From assembly GCA_949130495.1 (NCBI GenBank), contig OX422210.1:635896585-635960584 (forward strand): a DNA stretch of 64,000 bases, in the 5' to 3' direction. The notes under the pieces were generated by a model. The model was not told where the DNA came from and searched no databases. It saw only the letters and a list, made by a program, of their open reading frames with translations. The position numbers and the translations under genes were made by a program. Position 1 is the stretch's first letter; each line of letters opens with the position of its first letter. The stretch is from Sambucus nigra (taxonomy: Eukaryota; Streptophyta; Magnoliopsida; Dipsacales; Adoxaceae). Positions 32,024 to 42,360 of the stretch are shown here, piece after piece.

Positions 32024-32103
32024 GTGGAAAGCTAGTGTATCAGGGCACCAACAAGAGGGCTAGCGGACCTAAATGTCCTGTTACCGGCAAGAGAATCCAA
32101 GGG
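32024..32103 (+). pseudogene. RPL34: captured exon-2 fragment of the 60S ribosomal protein L34 gene
   Basis: The acceptor TATTATTAG precedes an 80-bp exon encoding [14 protein letters not shown] and then [12 protein letters not shown]; a GTACGT donor follows at 32104. The match to L34 is colinear with exon 1 and continuous, with no stop. The exon starts in phase 1 (two bases complete a Gly codon) and ends on a codon boundary. Retained intron-style borders mean genomic DNA was captured and not a cDNA. The remaining L34 exons (from the IPHLRP motif on) are absent from the element. Confidence 0.93.
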
Positions 32104-33375
32104 GTACGTACCTATTTTATAACAATACTATTTGCAATTAATCATTGAGGGGGACACTTGATAATAATTTTATAACTGATCAATGCTCCTACCTCGTCAC
32201 CAATTTGTTCTTGCTCCCTCACGGAGAGCAAATGGTTACCTATTTTTGTTTTAGCTTAGGTGTTGTGGTTATCATTGAAAATTGTGGTAATTTTGGTGTA
32301 GATAAAATTGGTCTTGTTGTGATTTGTGCCCATTTTAGTTAATTTAGAAATTTGTTTTTTCATATAAAAACAGTATTTGTATTGTGAATTGTAATATTTA
32401 TGAAAATAAGAGCTTCTTCATGTTTAGTTTTCTCTCTTTGTATCACCCCTTGCGTTATATGAAATTCAAGGAGCTCTACCTTGGTGTGTGTGCTGGGAAT
32501 TGGGGAAAGAGCCATGTGTGTGTGTGAACTAGATTTGTTTCTTTATTCTAATTGGATGAGATGTCAATTTTGTTCAATTTATGAGTATCATGATCTGTGC
32601 ATTATTGAAAATAAGACTAGCAGATTGTGAGCACATGCTCTCATGTGGACTGTTGTTTTCTTGATATACAATTTGAAAGGAAGAACATTAAAGAAAAACA
32701 AATGTGGTTGTGTGGATCCTTTATGGGTTGTTCATGTTTAATTATATTCATTATTATCAAATTTAAGCATATAATGACATCTACAATATTGAGAATGAGT
32801 TTATCACATATTGAGGACATCTTACTGCACTCAGTTATAATTTTTTGTGATGGAGGAATCATAATTAAGGTTTATTATTACAGGAACCTTCATCTGCTCA
32901 GTATATATTGTAGTAATACACAACAGCCTCGGGGGGGGGGGGGGCAAAATCTTCAAAACTCAATTCACAACACTTATGCGATGGGAAAGGTGAGGATGCC
33001 AGCCTTTGATATCGAGACAACAACAAAAATGATAAAGAACATAAATTCCTCAATGGAGGTATCAACATATGTCTACATTTTTTAAATCATGATAATAATT
33101 ATATCAATACATATTGTTAAAAATGAGTACTAGGTATGAATACATAATGCCTTTTTGGATTTATCGGGATGACTAAATGCATAATTATATGAATACATAA
33201 TGTGAATCTATTTCCTGATAGTTTTGAAGCAGCATTTAGTCATCCCGGCATCTTTTATCACCTATCTTCTTTTTTCCACGTGGTTGATAAGAACGGGAAC
33301 GTAAACTAGTGTTCTCTTTTATCACATGTCTATGGCTAACCAAGTTTCCCTGATAAAATTTTTCCTTTTCTATAG
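32104..33375 (+). other. intron-like interval of CACTA-2 with one short exon-like piece
   Basis: Mostly T-rich, intron-like sequence. A 14-base G run is at 32931-32944. An open piece near 32990-33058 encodes MPAFDIETTTKMIKNINSSM and ends before a GTATC donor-like site; its origin is unknown. Nothing else is supported. Confidence 0.45.
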
Positions 33376-33596
33376 ATGTTACTCACCTTGCGCTACCTCA
33401 ATTGGATATAGCGAAGACCAGCACCGAGCAAGGCAGCCCTCGCGGAGAGCGGGACATTATTCCACTCGAACTAATATCCTCTCACCCCGGGAATCCAAAA
33501 TCTATCAAGGCAGGCCCCATTGATTCGTGGCACATGGATCACATGCCCAGCAGCGAGCCTAACGATGTTAAACTCAAGCCACAAATAGGCCTAGAG
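33376..33596 (+). pseudogene. unidentified exon-like block in CACTA-2
   Basis: It is bounded by TTTCTATAG and GAG|GTGATAG, good acceptor and donor contexts. One frame is open for all 73 codons: ALPQLDIAKTSTEQGSPRGE, then RDIIPLELISSHPGNPKS, then DSWHMDHMPSSEPND. Hydrophilic, Pro/Ser-rich, no domain recognised. It could be a CACTA accessory (TNPA-like) exon or another captured host exon. Confidence 0.5.
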
Positions 33597-33841
33597 GTGA
33601 TAGCAACATCAAAATCTATTTGTTTCTTTAATATACATATTCATTTTTATCATAGCCATTGATTGTGTAGCCATTGATCGTTATTGATTGTGTATATAAT
33701 ATGTAGCTATGATCAAAATGATTTAAGAATTTCCAGAGTTTAAGCCAGGTTATTACTCGTGAGTTTAAGAATTTCATATGGAATGATTTGTGTTACAAGT
33801 AGCCTTATCAATGTGAATAATTTGTTTCGCCTTACATACAG

Positions 33842-33950
33842 GGGGATGTATGTATGTTACGACCTGAGCTACAAAGAGGAAGAATTTGAAGTTGTTGACG
33901 TGCCATTAGAGTCTCTAGGCTTTATTGAAATCGACACACCGATTCTACAG
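33842..33950 (+). pseudogene. second unidentified exon-like block in CACTA-2
   Basis: It is bounded by TTACATACAG and CTACAG|GTTTGT. One frame is open: MYVCYDLSYKEEEFEVVDV, then PLESLGFIEIDTPILQ, ending on a codon boundary. That frame would join the last exon at 39181 in phase 0. It does not join the block at 33376-33596 in phase, so at least one border or an intervening exon is wrong or lost. Acidic; no family recognised. Confidence 0.5.
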
Positions 33951-34129
33951 GTTTGTAAATTTCTTAATTTTTATGTTCGGTTGATTCATTTTGTGGTTAT
34001 AGTTATCTGATTAAAAGAGCTAGAAAGATTAGAGAACATACATGTTTAATAAAAAAAATCATTTCCTTTTTTAGACAAATGAAAATGCTAATAATTGTAA
34101 TGCAAACTTGAAAATATCTAGATTAGGCT

Positions 34130-37100
34130 CAAAAGCATCTCGCACGGGATCAATGTAACTTGTAGAAACTGATCGCATAGTCATAGGTCTTCCGGTTTGA
34201 GAATAAAAATCAACATTTAAACTTAAAAACAAGAAGTTAGAGGGTGAAAACCCAAACCAGCCCCCAAACGACCCCGTAGGAGGCACGAACACTTCGTACG
34301 GGACCAATGTAACTTGTAGGAACTGATCGCGTAGTCTCGGGTCTTCCGATTTGAGAATATGTCGATAATTTGCAAAAATCATGCTTAGACTTAAAAAAAA
34401 AGCCGTTAAAGGGTGAAAACCCAAACCAGCCCCCAAACCACCCCATAGGAGGCAGGAACACCTCGGACGGGACCAATGTAACTTGTAGGAACTGACCGCG
34501 TAGTCTTGGGTCTCCCGGTGTGAGAATATGACGATAATTTGCAAAAATCACACCTAAACTTAAAAACAAGCCGTTTGAGGGTGAAAACCCAAACCAACCC
34601 CCAAACGATCCCGTAGGAGGTAAGAACACCTCGCACGGGACCAATGTAACTTGTAGGAACTGACCGCATAGTCCCGGGTCTCCCCGTTTGAGAATAAAAA
34701 TCAAGTCTTAGACTTAAAAACAAGTCGTTAAAAGGTGAAAACCCAAACCAGCCCCCAAACGACCTCGTAGGAGGCACGAACACCTCGCACGGCACCAATG
34801 TAACTTGTAGGAACTGAGCGCGTAGTCTCGGGTCTCCCGTTTTGAGAATATGACAATAATTTGCAAAATTCACACTTAAACTTAAAAACAAGCCGTTAGA
34901 GGGTGAAAACCCAAACATTCCCCCAAACGACCCCGTAGGAGGCACGAACACCTCGCACAGGACCAATGTAACTTGTAGCAACTGATCGCGTAGTCCCGGG
35001 ACTCTCGATTTGAGAGTATGACCCGAATTTGCAAAAATCACACTTAGAGTTGAAAACAGGCCGTTAAGGGGTGAAAACCCGAACCAGCCCCCAAACGACC
35101 CCGTAGGAGGCACGAACACCTCGCACGGGACTAATGTAACTTGTAGGAACTGACCGCGAAGTCCCGGGACTCCCGGTTTGAGAGTATGACGATAATTTTC
35201 AAAAATCACACTTAGACTTAAAAATGGGCCGTTAAGGGGTGAAAACCCGAACCAGCACCCAAACGACCCCGTAAGAGGCACGAACACCTCGCACGGGACC
35301 AATGTAACTCGTAGGAACTGACCGCGTAGTCTCGAGTCTCCTTGTTTGAGAGTATGACGATAATTTGTAAAAATCACACTTAGACTTGAAAACAGGCCGT
35401 TAAGGGGTGAAAACCCAAACCAGCCCCCAAACGACCCCGTAGGAGGCACGAACACCTCGCACGGGACCAATGTAACTTGTAGGGACTGATCGCGTAGTCC
35501 CGGGACTCCCGGTTTGAGAGTATCACGATAATTTGTAAAAATCACACTTAGACTTGAAAACAGGCCGTTAAGGGATGAAAACCCCAACCAGCCCCCAAAC
35601 GATCGCGTAGGAGGCACGAACACCTCGCACGGGACCAATGTAACTTGTAGGGACTGACCGCGTAGTCCCGGGACTCCCGGTTTGAGAGTATGATGATAAT
35701 TTGCAAAAATCACACTTAGACTTGAAAACATGCCGTTAAGGGGTGAAAACCCAAACCAGCTCCCAAACGACCTCGTAGGAGGCACGAACACCTCGCACGG
35801 CACCAATGTAACTTATAGGAACTGAGCGCGTAGTCTCGGGTCTCCCGGTTTGAGAATATGACAATAATTTGCAAAATTCACACTTAATTTTAAAAATAAG
35901 CCGTTAGAGGGTGAAAACCCAAACATGCCCCCAAACGACCCCGTGGGAGGCACGAACACCTCGCACGGGACCAATGTAACTTGTAGCAACTGACCGCGTA
36001 GTCCCGGGACTCTCGATTTGAGAGTATGACCCGAATTTGAAAAAATCACACTTAGAGTTGAAAACAGGCCGTTAAGGGGTGAAAACCCGAACCAGCCCCC
36101 AAACGACCCCGTAGGAGGCACGAACACCTCGCACGGGACTAATGTTACTTGTAGGAACTGACCGCGTAGTCCCGGGACTCCCGATTTGAGAGTATGACGA
36201 TGATTTGCAAAAATCACACTTAGACTTAAAAATGGGTCGTTAAGGGGTGAAAACCCGAACCAGCCCCCAAACGACCCCGTAAGAGGCACGAACACCTCGC
36301 ACGGGACCAATGTAACTCGTAGGAACTGACCGCGTAGTCTCGGGTCTCCTTATTTGAGAGTATGACGATAATTTGCAAAAATCACACTTAGACTTGAAAA
36401 CAGGCCGTTAAGGGGTCAAAACCCAAACCAGACCCCAAAGGACCCCTAGGAGGCACGAACACCTCGCACGGGACTAATGTAACTTGTAGGAACTGACCGC
36501 GTAGTCCCGGGACTCCCGGTTTGAGAGTATGATGATAATTTGCAAAAATCACACTTAGACTTAAAAATGGGCCGTTAAGGGGTGAAAACCCGAACCAGCC
36601 CCCCAAACGACCACGTAAGAGGTACGAACACCTCGCACGGGACCAATGTAACTCGTAGGGACTGACCGCGTAGTCCTGGGACTCCCGGTTTGAGAGTATG
36701 ACGATAATTTGCAAAAATCACACTTAGACTTGAAAACAGGCCGTTAAGGGATGAAAACCCCAACCAGCCCCCAAACGATCCCGCAGGAGGCACGAACACC
36801 TCGCACGGGACCAATGTAACTTGTAGGGACTGACCGCGTAGTCCCGTGACTCCCGGTTTGAGAGTATCACGATAATTTGCAAAAATCACACTTAAACTTG
36901 AAAACAGGCCGTTAAGGGATGAAAACCCCAACCAGCCCCCAAACGATCCCGTAGGAGGCACGAACACCTCGCACGGGACCAATGTAACTTGTAGGGACTG
37001 TCCGCGTAGTCCCGAGACTCCCGGTTTGAGAGTATGACGATAATTTGCAAAAATTACACTTAGACTTGAAAACAAGTCGTTAAGGGGTGAAAACCTAAAC

Positions 37101-39072
37101 CAGCCCCCAAACGACCCCGTAGGAGGCACGAACACCTCGCACGGGACCAATGTAACTTGTAGCAACTGATCGCGTAGTCCCTGGACTCTCGGTTTGAGAG
37201 TATGACCCGAATTTGCAAAAATCACACTTAGAGTTCAAAACAGGCCGTTAAGGGGTGAAAACCCGAACCAGCCCCCAAACGACCCCGTAGGAGGCACGAA
37301 CACCTTGCACGGGACCAATGTAACTCGTAGGAACTGACCGCGTATTCCCGGGACTCCCGGTTTGAGAGTATGACCCGAATTTGCAAAAATCACACTTAGA
37401 GTTGAAAACAGGTCGTTAAGGGGTGAAAACCCGAACCAGCCCCAAACGACCCCGTAGGAGGCACGAACACCTCACACGGGACCAATGTAACTTGTAGGGA
37501 CTGACCGCATAGTCTCGGGACTCTCGGTTTGAGAGTATGACGATAATTTGCAAAAATCACACTTAGACTTAAAAATGGGCCGTTAAGGGGTGAAAACCCG
37601 AACCAGCCCCCAAACGACCCCATAAGAGGCACGAACATCTCGCACGGGACCAATGTAACTCGTAGGGACTGACCGCGTAGTCCCGGGACTCCCGATTTGA
37701 GAGTATGACGATAATTTGCAAAAATCACACTTAGACTTGAAAACAGGCCGTTAAGGGATGAAAACCCCAACCACCCCCAAACGATCCCGTAGGAGGCACG
37801 AACACCTCGCACGGGACCAATGTAACTCGTAGGGACTGACCGCGTAGTCTCGGGACTCCCGGTTTGAGAGTATGACGATAATTTGCAAAAATCACACTTA
37901 GACTTGAAAACAGGCCGTTAAGGGGTGAAAACCTAAACCAGCCCCCAAACGACCCCGTAGGAGGCACGAACACCTCGCACGGGACCAATGTAACTTGTAG
38001 GAACTGACCGCGTAGTCCCGGGAATCCCGGTTTGAGAGTATGACGATAATTTGCAAAAATCACACTTAGACTTGAAAACAGGCCGTTAAGGGGTGAAAAC
38101 CTAAACCAGCCCCCAAACGACCCCGTAGGAGGCACGAACACCTCACACGGGACCAATGTAACTCGTAGGAACTGATCGCATAGTCCCGGGACTTCCGGTT
38201 TGAGAGTATGACGATAATTTGCAAAAATCACACTTAGACTTGAAAACAGGCCGTTAAGGGGTAAAAACCAAAACCAGCCCCCAAACGACCCCGTAGGAGG
38301 CACGAACACCTCGCACGGGACCAATGTAACTTTTAGGAACTGACCGCGTAGTCCTGGGAATCCCGGTTTGAGAGTATGACGATAATTTGCAAAAATCACA
38401 CTTAGACTTGAAAACAAGCCGTTAAGGGGTGAAAACCCGAACCAGCCCCCAAACGACCCCGTAGGAGGCACGAACACCTCATACGGGACCAATGTAACTC
38501 GTAGGAACTGATCGCGTAGTCCCGGGACTTCCGGTTTGAGAGTATGACGATAATTTGCAAAAATCACACTTAAACTTGAAAACAGGCCGTTAAGGGGTGA
38601 AAACCAAAAATTACACTTAGAGTTGAAAACAGGCCGTTAAGGGGTGAAAACCCGAACCAGCCCCCAAACGACCCCGTAGGAGGCACGAACACCTCGCACG
38701 GGACTAATGTAACTTGTAGGAACTGACCGCGTAGTCCCGAGACTCCCGGTTTGAGAGTATGACGATAATTTGCAAAAATCACACTTAGACTTGAAAACAG
38801 GCCGTTAAGGGGTGAAAACCTAAACCAACCCCCAAACGACCCCGTAGGAGGTACGAACACCTCGCACGGGACCAATGTAACTCGTAGGAGCTGACCGGGT
38901 AGTCCCGGGACTTCCGGTTTGAGAGTATGACGATAATTTGCAAAAATCACACTTAGACTTTAAAACAGGCCGTTAAGGGGTGAAAACCCAAACCTGCCCC
39001 TAAACGACCCCGTAAGAGGCACAAACACCTCGCACGGGATCAATGCAACTTGTAGGAACTGACCGCGTAGTC
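34130..39072 (-). repeat. 168-bp tandem array of CACTA-2 (about 29 units)
   Basis: The landmark CACGAACACCTCGCACGGG recurs at 35111, 35279, 35447, 35615 and 35783, an exact 168-bp period, and continues to 39070. On the minus strand the units encode the same 56-residue motif as the array of CACTA-1 (FVPPTGSFGGWFGFSPLNG), with ORFs up to 466 residues. One junction near 38570-38640 is rearranged (partial unit). Small indels switch frames. Units differ by scattered substitutions, with higher-order similarity among neighbours. The array is antisense to the presumed CACTA-2 transcript. Confidence 0.95.
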
Positions 39073-39180
39073 GTTTATGCAATTTTTCTTCTTGTATATG
39101 CAATTTTTTTGCTTGAATATTTTTTTTAAAATGACTTGGTTACTAATATTGTATCTTTTTTGTGTCTTATTTTTTTTGTA

Positions 39181-39317
39181 GGATGACATTCAATCGTTAG
39201 CTTTTATCCACTTGGAACGCACGAGGAAGTTAATGCTTTACAACAGGGGGATTGTGTATTTAGTGTTGTTAATATTCAGGATTCTATTTTTTGTGTTATG
39301 GCCGAGCAGGCTTCCGT
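39181..39317 (+). pseudogene. conserved last exon of the CACTA-2 gene
   Basis: After a T-rich tract and TTTTTTTTGTAG, the frame reads DDIQSLAFIHLERTRKLMLY, then NRGIVYLVL, and ends at a stop at about 39317. The same position in CACTA-1 encodes ALTFIHVEHKKNSMVYNNG. Conservation in two copies across otherwise different cargo suggests this exon belongs to the CACTA family itself. Confidence 0.5.
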
Positions 39318-39719
39318 AGTTTTATGGTTTATTTTTATGGTCGTGCTGGCTATAGTAGTTTTATTGTTGACTTTTATGGCCGTGCGGGCTTTATATGGGC
39401 AGATTTTATGTTAGCAGGTTTTGGAATGCTCAAAAAATAGAGGAAACTCTGCCCAATTTTTTTTTTATATGAGAACTATTAACTCTTGTAATTTTTTGAA
39501 GTTATTGTCGACTTTTATGGTCATGTGTTGGTTTATATTGGTATTATCTCTTGTAATTTTTTGAAGTTTGTATGCACATTAGTTCATCAACAACCTGCGA
39601 TATTCATAATTTGTGAATTTTCTTGCTTTTGTTTTTGCAAATAATAAATATTTTTCCTACCGAATTTGGAATTTGCAAATTTTCCAGATTTGGTTCCTAT
39701 TATTATTTTTTTTAATCAA
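39318..39719 (+). other. 3' noncoding region of CACTA-2
   Basis: T-rich, with the words TTTTATGGCCGTG repeated (about 39294, 39336, 39380) and AGAGGAAACTCTGCCCAA. It matches 8450-8700 of CACTA-1 in reverse complement. No frame. Confidence 0.65.
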
Positions 39720-39724
39720 CTGAA

Positions 39725-40015
39725 AAATCTGGCACGGTTTTAAACCGTGCCAAAACCGTGCCAATGCATAAAAATGAGAACGCTTATAAAACAATCTGGC
39801 ACGCTTTATAACCGTGCCAAAAGCGTTCCAGAAAATTGATAATTTGGCACGGTTTTGGCGTGTGCCAAAAGCGTGCCAGATTTAACATCTGAAACTGTTT
39901 AAAAGCGTGCCAGATTAAAAAACTGGCACAGTTTAAAAGCGTGCCAAAAGCGTGCCAGATTGGAAAATCTGGCACAGTTTTAAACCGCGCCAGAAAATCT
40001 GGCACGCCTGATCCT
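39725..40015. repeat. right subterminal repeats of CACTA-2
   Basis: About ten TCTGGCACGGTTTTAAACCG-type words in both orientations crowd the last 300 bp, ending with GGCACGCCTGATCC just inside the terminus. Confidence 0.85.
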
Positions 40016-40214
40016 GTTTTTGGTGTAGTGAAAAGCTCCCATTAAAACTAAGTTTTGGGTTCCATAAACCAACTCACACAAAAGAACTGGGATTTGTGAA
40101 TTGTAAAACAAAGTTTTGAACCCTCAAAGTAATGGAGAATAAACCAAAAACACTTAAAAATGTATTCTGTTAAAACTAGTGTTTTCTCCAAACGAAATAC
40201 AGAAGCCTGACACC

Positions 40215-40338
40215 TTATTTATAAAAACTTTTAAGGCGGTGACGTGTCAAGTAAAAAGACTTCTCGTTCGAACGAACTGTCATGTCGTTTGAACGACTTC
40301 TGGTCTTATTCGAATGAGATAAGATCTCGTTTGAACGA
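40215..40338 (-). promoter_or_regulatory. promoter-like module of the Copia-like LTR: four palindromes and TATA box
   Basis: Palindromes start at 40264 (TCGTTCGAACGA), 40285 (TCGTTTGAACGA), 40306 (TTATTCGAATGA) and 40327 (TCGTTTGAACGA), again exactly 21 bp apart. In minus sense they lie about 40-120 bp upstream of TTTTATAAATAA (40226-40215). An ACGT-core motif (TGACACGTCACC, about 40240-40251) sits between them. Both LTR copies keep the spacing although individual bases differ. Confidence 0.7.
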
Positions 40339-40726
40339 CCAGGCATAAATCTCAAAATTCATTTTACAGAATTTTAAAATATTTGGAGACTTAGAAACCA
40401 ACACTCTTACGAATCTGAGAAGAGTTATCAAAAATCTTTTATGATAAAAATGTTTTTGAAAATATAAAAATCCATTTAAAATAATTCAAAAATCATTTCT
40501 CATAAAAGGAAAAATATTTATATTTTTATAAAAATATCCCAACACTTTTATGCAAATTTTAAATGGTACTTAAACACATTTACCAAGTTAGTCCTTGTTG
40601 GGCATGATTGTTGAAGTTGACTTGAAATTCGGTTCGTCGATTCTAGATATAAGCTTCCCAATTCTTCGACAAACTTGTAGCGGTATACGACATACTAAAT
40701 GTGACGGACTATGTCCTTACAGTAAG

Positions 40727-40834
40727 GGACTCCATTTTAGTCTAAGTAAAACTATTTTGATCGATTGTCTCGATTTTAACCACCTAGAGAAAATGGGTGG
40801 TTGATTTGAGTTGGTCTTAACATGTGATACTATG
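40727..40834. other. short unassigned segment between the Copia-like and Athila elements
   Basis: 108 bp with a small inverted repeat (AACCACC and GGTGGTT around 40779-40803). No gene. It is part of the sequence into which the two elements inserted. Confidence 0.45.
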
Positions 40835-40839
40835 ACCAC

Positions 40840-42360
40840 TGACTCGCTCAGAAAATTGTATAGCGCAAGTGTATGCTAATCGCGAGAGTAATAAAAGCCC
40901 GGTAAGATCGGGGTCGATTTCCACAGGGAATTATATGAAGTACTGAGGATATTCTTCCAACTAAAAATCAATAAAGAAGAATAAAAGATAAAAGAAAATA
41001 TGATTTAGGTTTTGAGTGTTGTAATGAACCAAAGCGAACCAAGATAAATGGAACGCTAAATAAAGTAGTAATAGGAACAATAGTGATTTATAAATAGGGT
41101 TATGAAACGATTCTTTAACAAAAGGTTAAGGAGCATTCCCCCACCTCGGATGTGCACAACTCAACGGGTTCTTCCAATTAAATCACAATCAAATGGAAAT
41201 AAGATATCGATACCAACAATCCTACATGAAGGATGTTAACCCAACAATATAAGATGAAGGGAACGATATATTATTGGACAAATGCGTTGATGTTGGAGTT
41301 AAGTCTTAAAATACAACCCTTACATGATAAGAGAAGATAAAATCATATGAAACTCCAATATCAACCCACACACCCATTTATTGAATTTAATCATTGAAGA
41401 AGCCAAGAAATTAACCCCCCAAGGTGGGTTTATGCTCCTAACCTAAGGAGATTAGCTACTCATAACACTAACCATATCAAAACAAACCATTAGATTAATA
41501 GTAAGTGTAATAACTATGGTGAGAACAAGCATTCAATACACAACCACAATATTAATTGCACAAAATGATACCAATGGTCAACAAGAAACAACTAAGATGG
41601 AACTTTACTTGCAATAAATGAATTGGAAGATGAAAATGGCAAGGAAATTATCAAGCCCTGGGAGAGAGAGAGAAAAATAACAAAACTATCTTCTATATAT
41701 TTCCTTGCACACAATTGTGATCGGATATGTTTCAACAAATCAAACCACTCAAAATATATACTAAGTGGAAGAAAACCACAAAACAAGGGTGGTAAAAACC
41801 AAACCAAAACTACGGGGGTTTTGCAGAAATTGAGGCACCGCGCTGGTCAGGGACCGATCGACCGTGTGTTAGGAGGAAAGCACACTGTCTCACTTTGAAG
41901 GGAAAACATGAAACCCCAGTTGATCGCTGGTATGGGACCGGTCGACCGGTCCTGCAAAATCTTGGATCCTCTCCTCTTTTGATACAAATAAGGGGCCTCG
42001 AGATAATTATCATAACTTGGTCCTCGTGAATCGGATTGACAAACCGTCGGGGGCTACTCGAAGTTGGCTAGGAGAACTACACCATTCGTGAAGGGTTCGG
42101 GCACAAAGCTCGAATGTATAAATGACAAAATTACCCCTGAAGTTGCGTAAAACGTTGAACGTTCCCAGAAAATGCACACTTGCACCGTTTAGCACTCCAA
42201 TCCCTATAAAAGTTCAAATAAACCTCACAAAGCATATATATATATATGGAAACCAAAGGTTATACAATACAAGAGCTTAAATACGTGAAATAACGGCAAC
42301 AAGTGTGCATGCAAGTATAATTAACAGGAACAAAATATATAATATTTGCGACTAATAACA
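40840..42360 (-). repeat. 3' LTR of the Athila element
   Basis: 1521 bp beginning TGACTCGCTCAG (plus strand) and ending ATAACA. It matches 52789-54322. Palindromic words start at 41855, 41917 and 41939; the fourth, present in the other LTR, is lost in a small deletion near 41838. Confidence 0.92.

Larger units (their letters stand above)
30993..40030 (+). mobile_element. CACTA-2: non-autonomous CACTA transposon with captured gene fragments
   Basis: Ends are CACTACACCAAAAATGC and TTTTTGGTGTAGTG, with duplicated AAA (30990-30992 and 40031-40033). The sister LTR carries the unoccupied site near 28140. Length is 9038 bp. It shares termini, subterminal palindromes, the 168-bp array and the last exon with CACTA-1, but in reverse orientation. 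The region occupied by transposase in CACTA-1 here holds ribosomal protein L34 exons and unidentified exon-like blocks. No TNP2 similarity is visible, so it would need transposase supplied in trans. Confidence 0.93.
27677..40721 (-). mobile_element. non-autonomous Copia-like LTR retrotransposon without coding capacity
   Basis: LTR copies at 27677-28840 and 30521-40721 (the latter interrupted by CACTA-2) are flanked by the perfect duplication GTAAG (27672-27676 and 40722-40726). GCTCTGATACCA at 30507-30518 is the complement of TGGTATCAGAGC, the initiator-tRNA-Met primer site, so the sense strand is minus. At the other end, the minus strand reads ATAGGGGGAGATT just before the LTR, a polypurine tract typical of Copia elements. 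The interior of 1.7 kb has no gag or pol similarity in any frame. Without CACTA-2 the element is about 4.0 kb. Superfamily is inferred from primer site and purine tract only. Confidence 0.85.
30521..40721 (-). repeat. LTR of the Copia-like element (right copy, 5' in sense), split by CACTA-2
   Basis: 30521-30992 plus 40034-40721 give a 1160-bp LTR matching 27677-28840. In the minus sense the order is palindrome cluster (40338-40264), ACGTGTC-type motif (about 40240) and TATA-like TTTTATAAATAA (40226-40215). Confidence 0.88.

Noticed and set aside
34406..35806. 466-residue ORF on the minus strand
   Set aside because: It is a read-through of the 168-bp tandem units, with no start context and no domain; frame switches at small indels. 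Kept as a repeat, not a gene.
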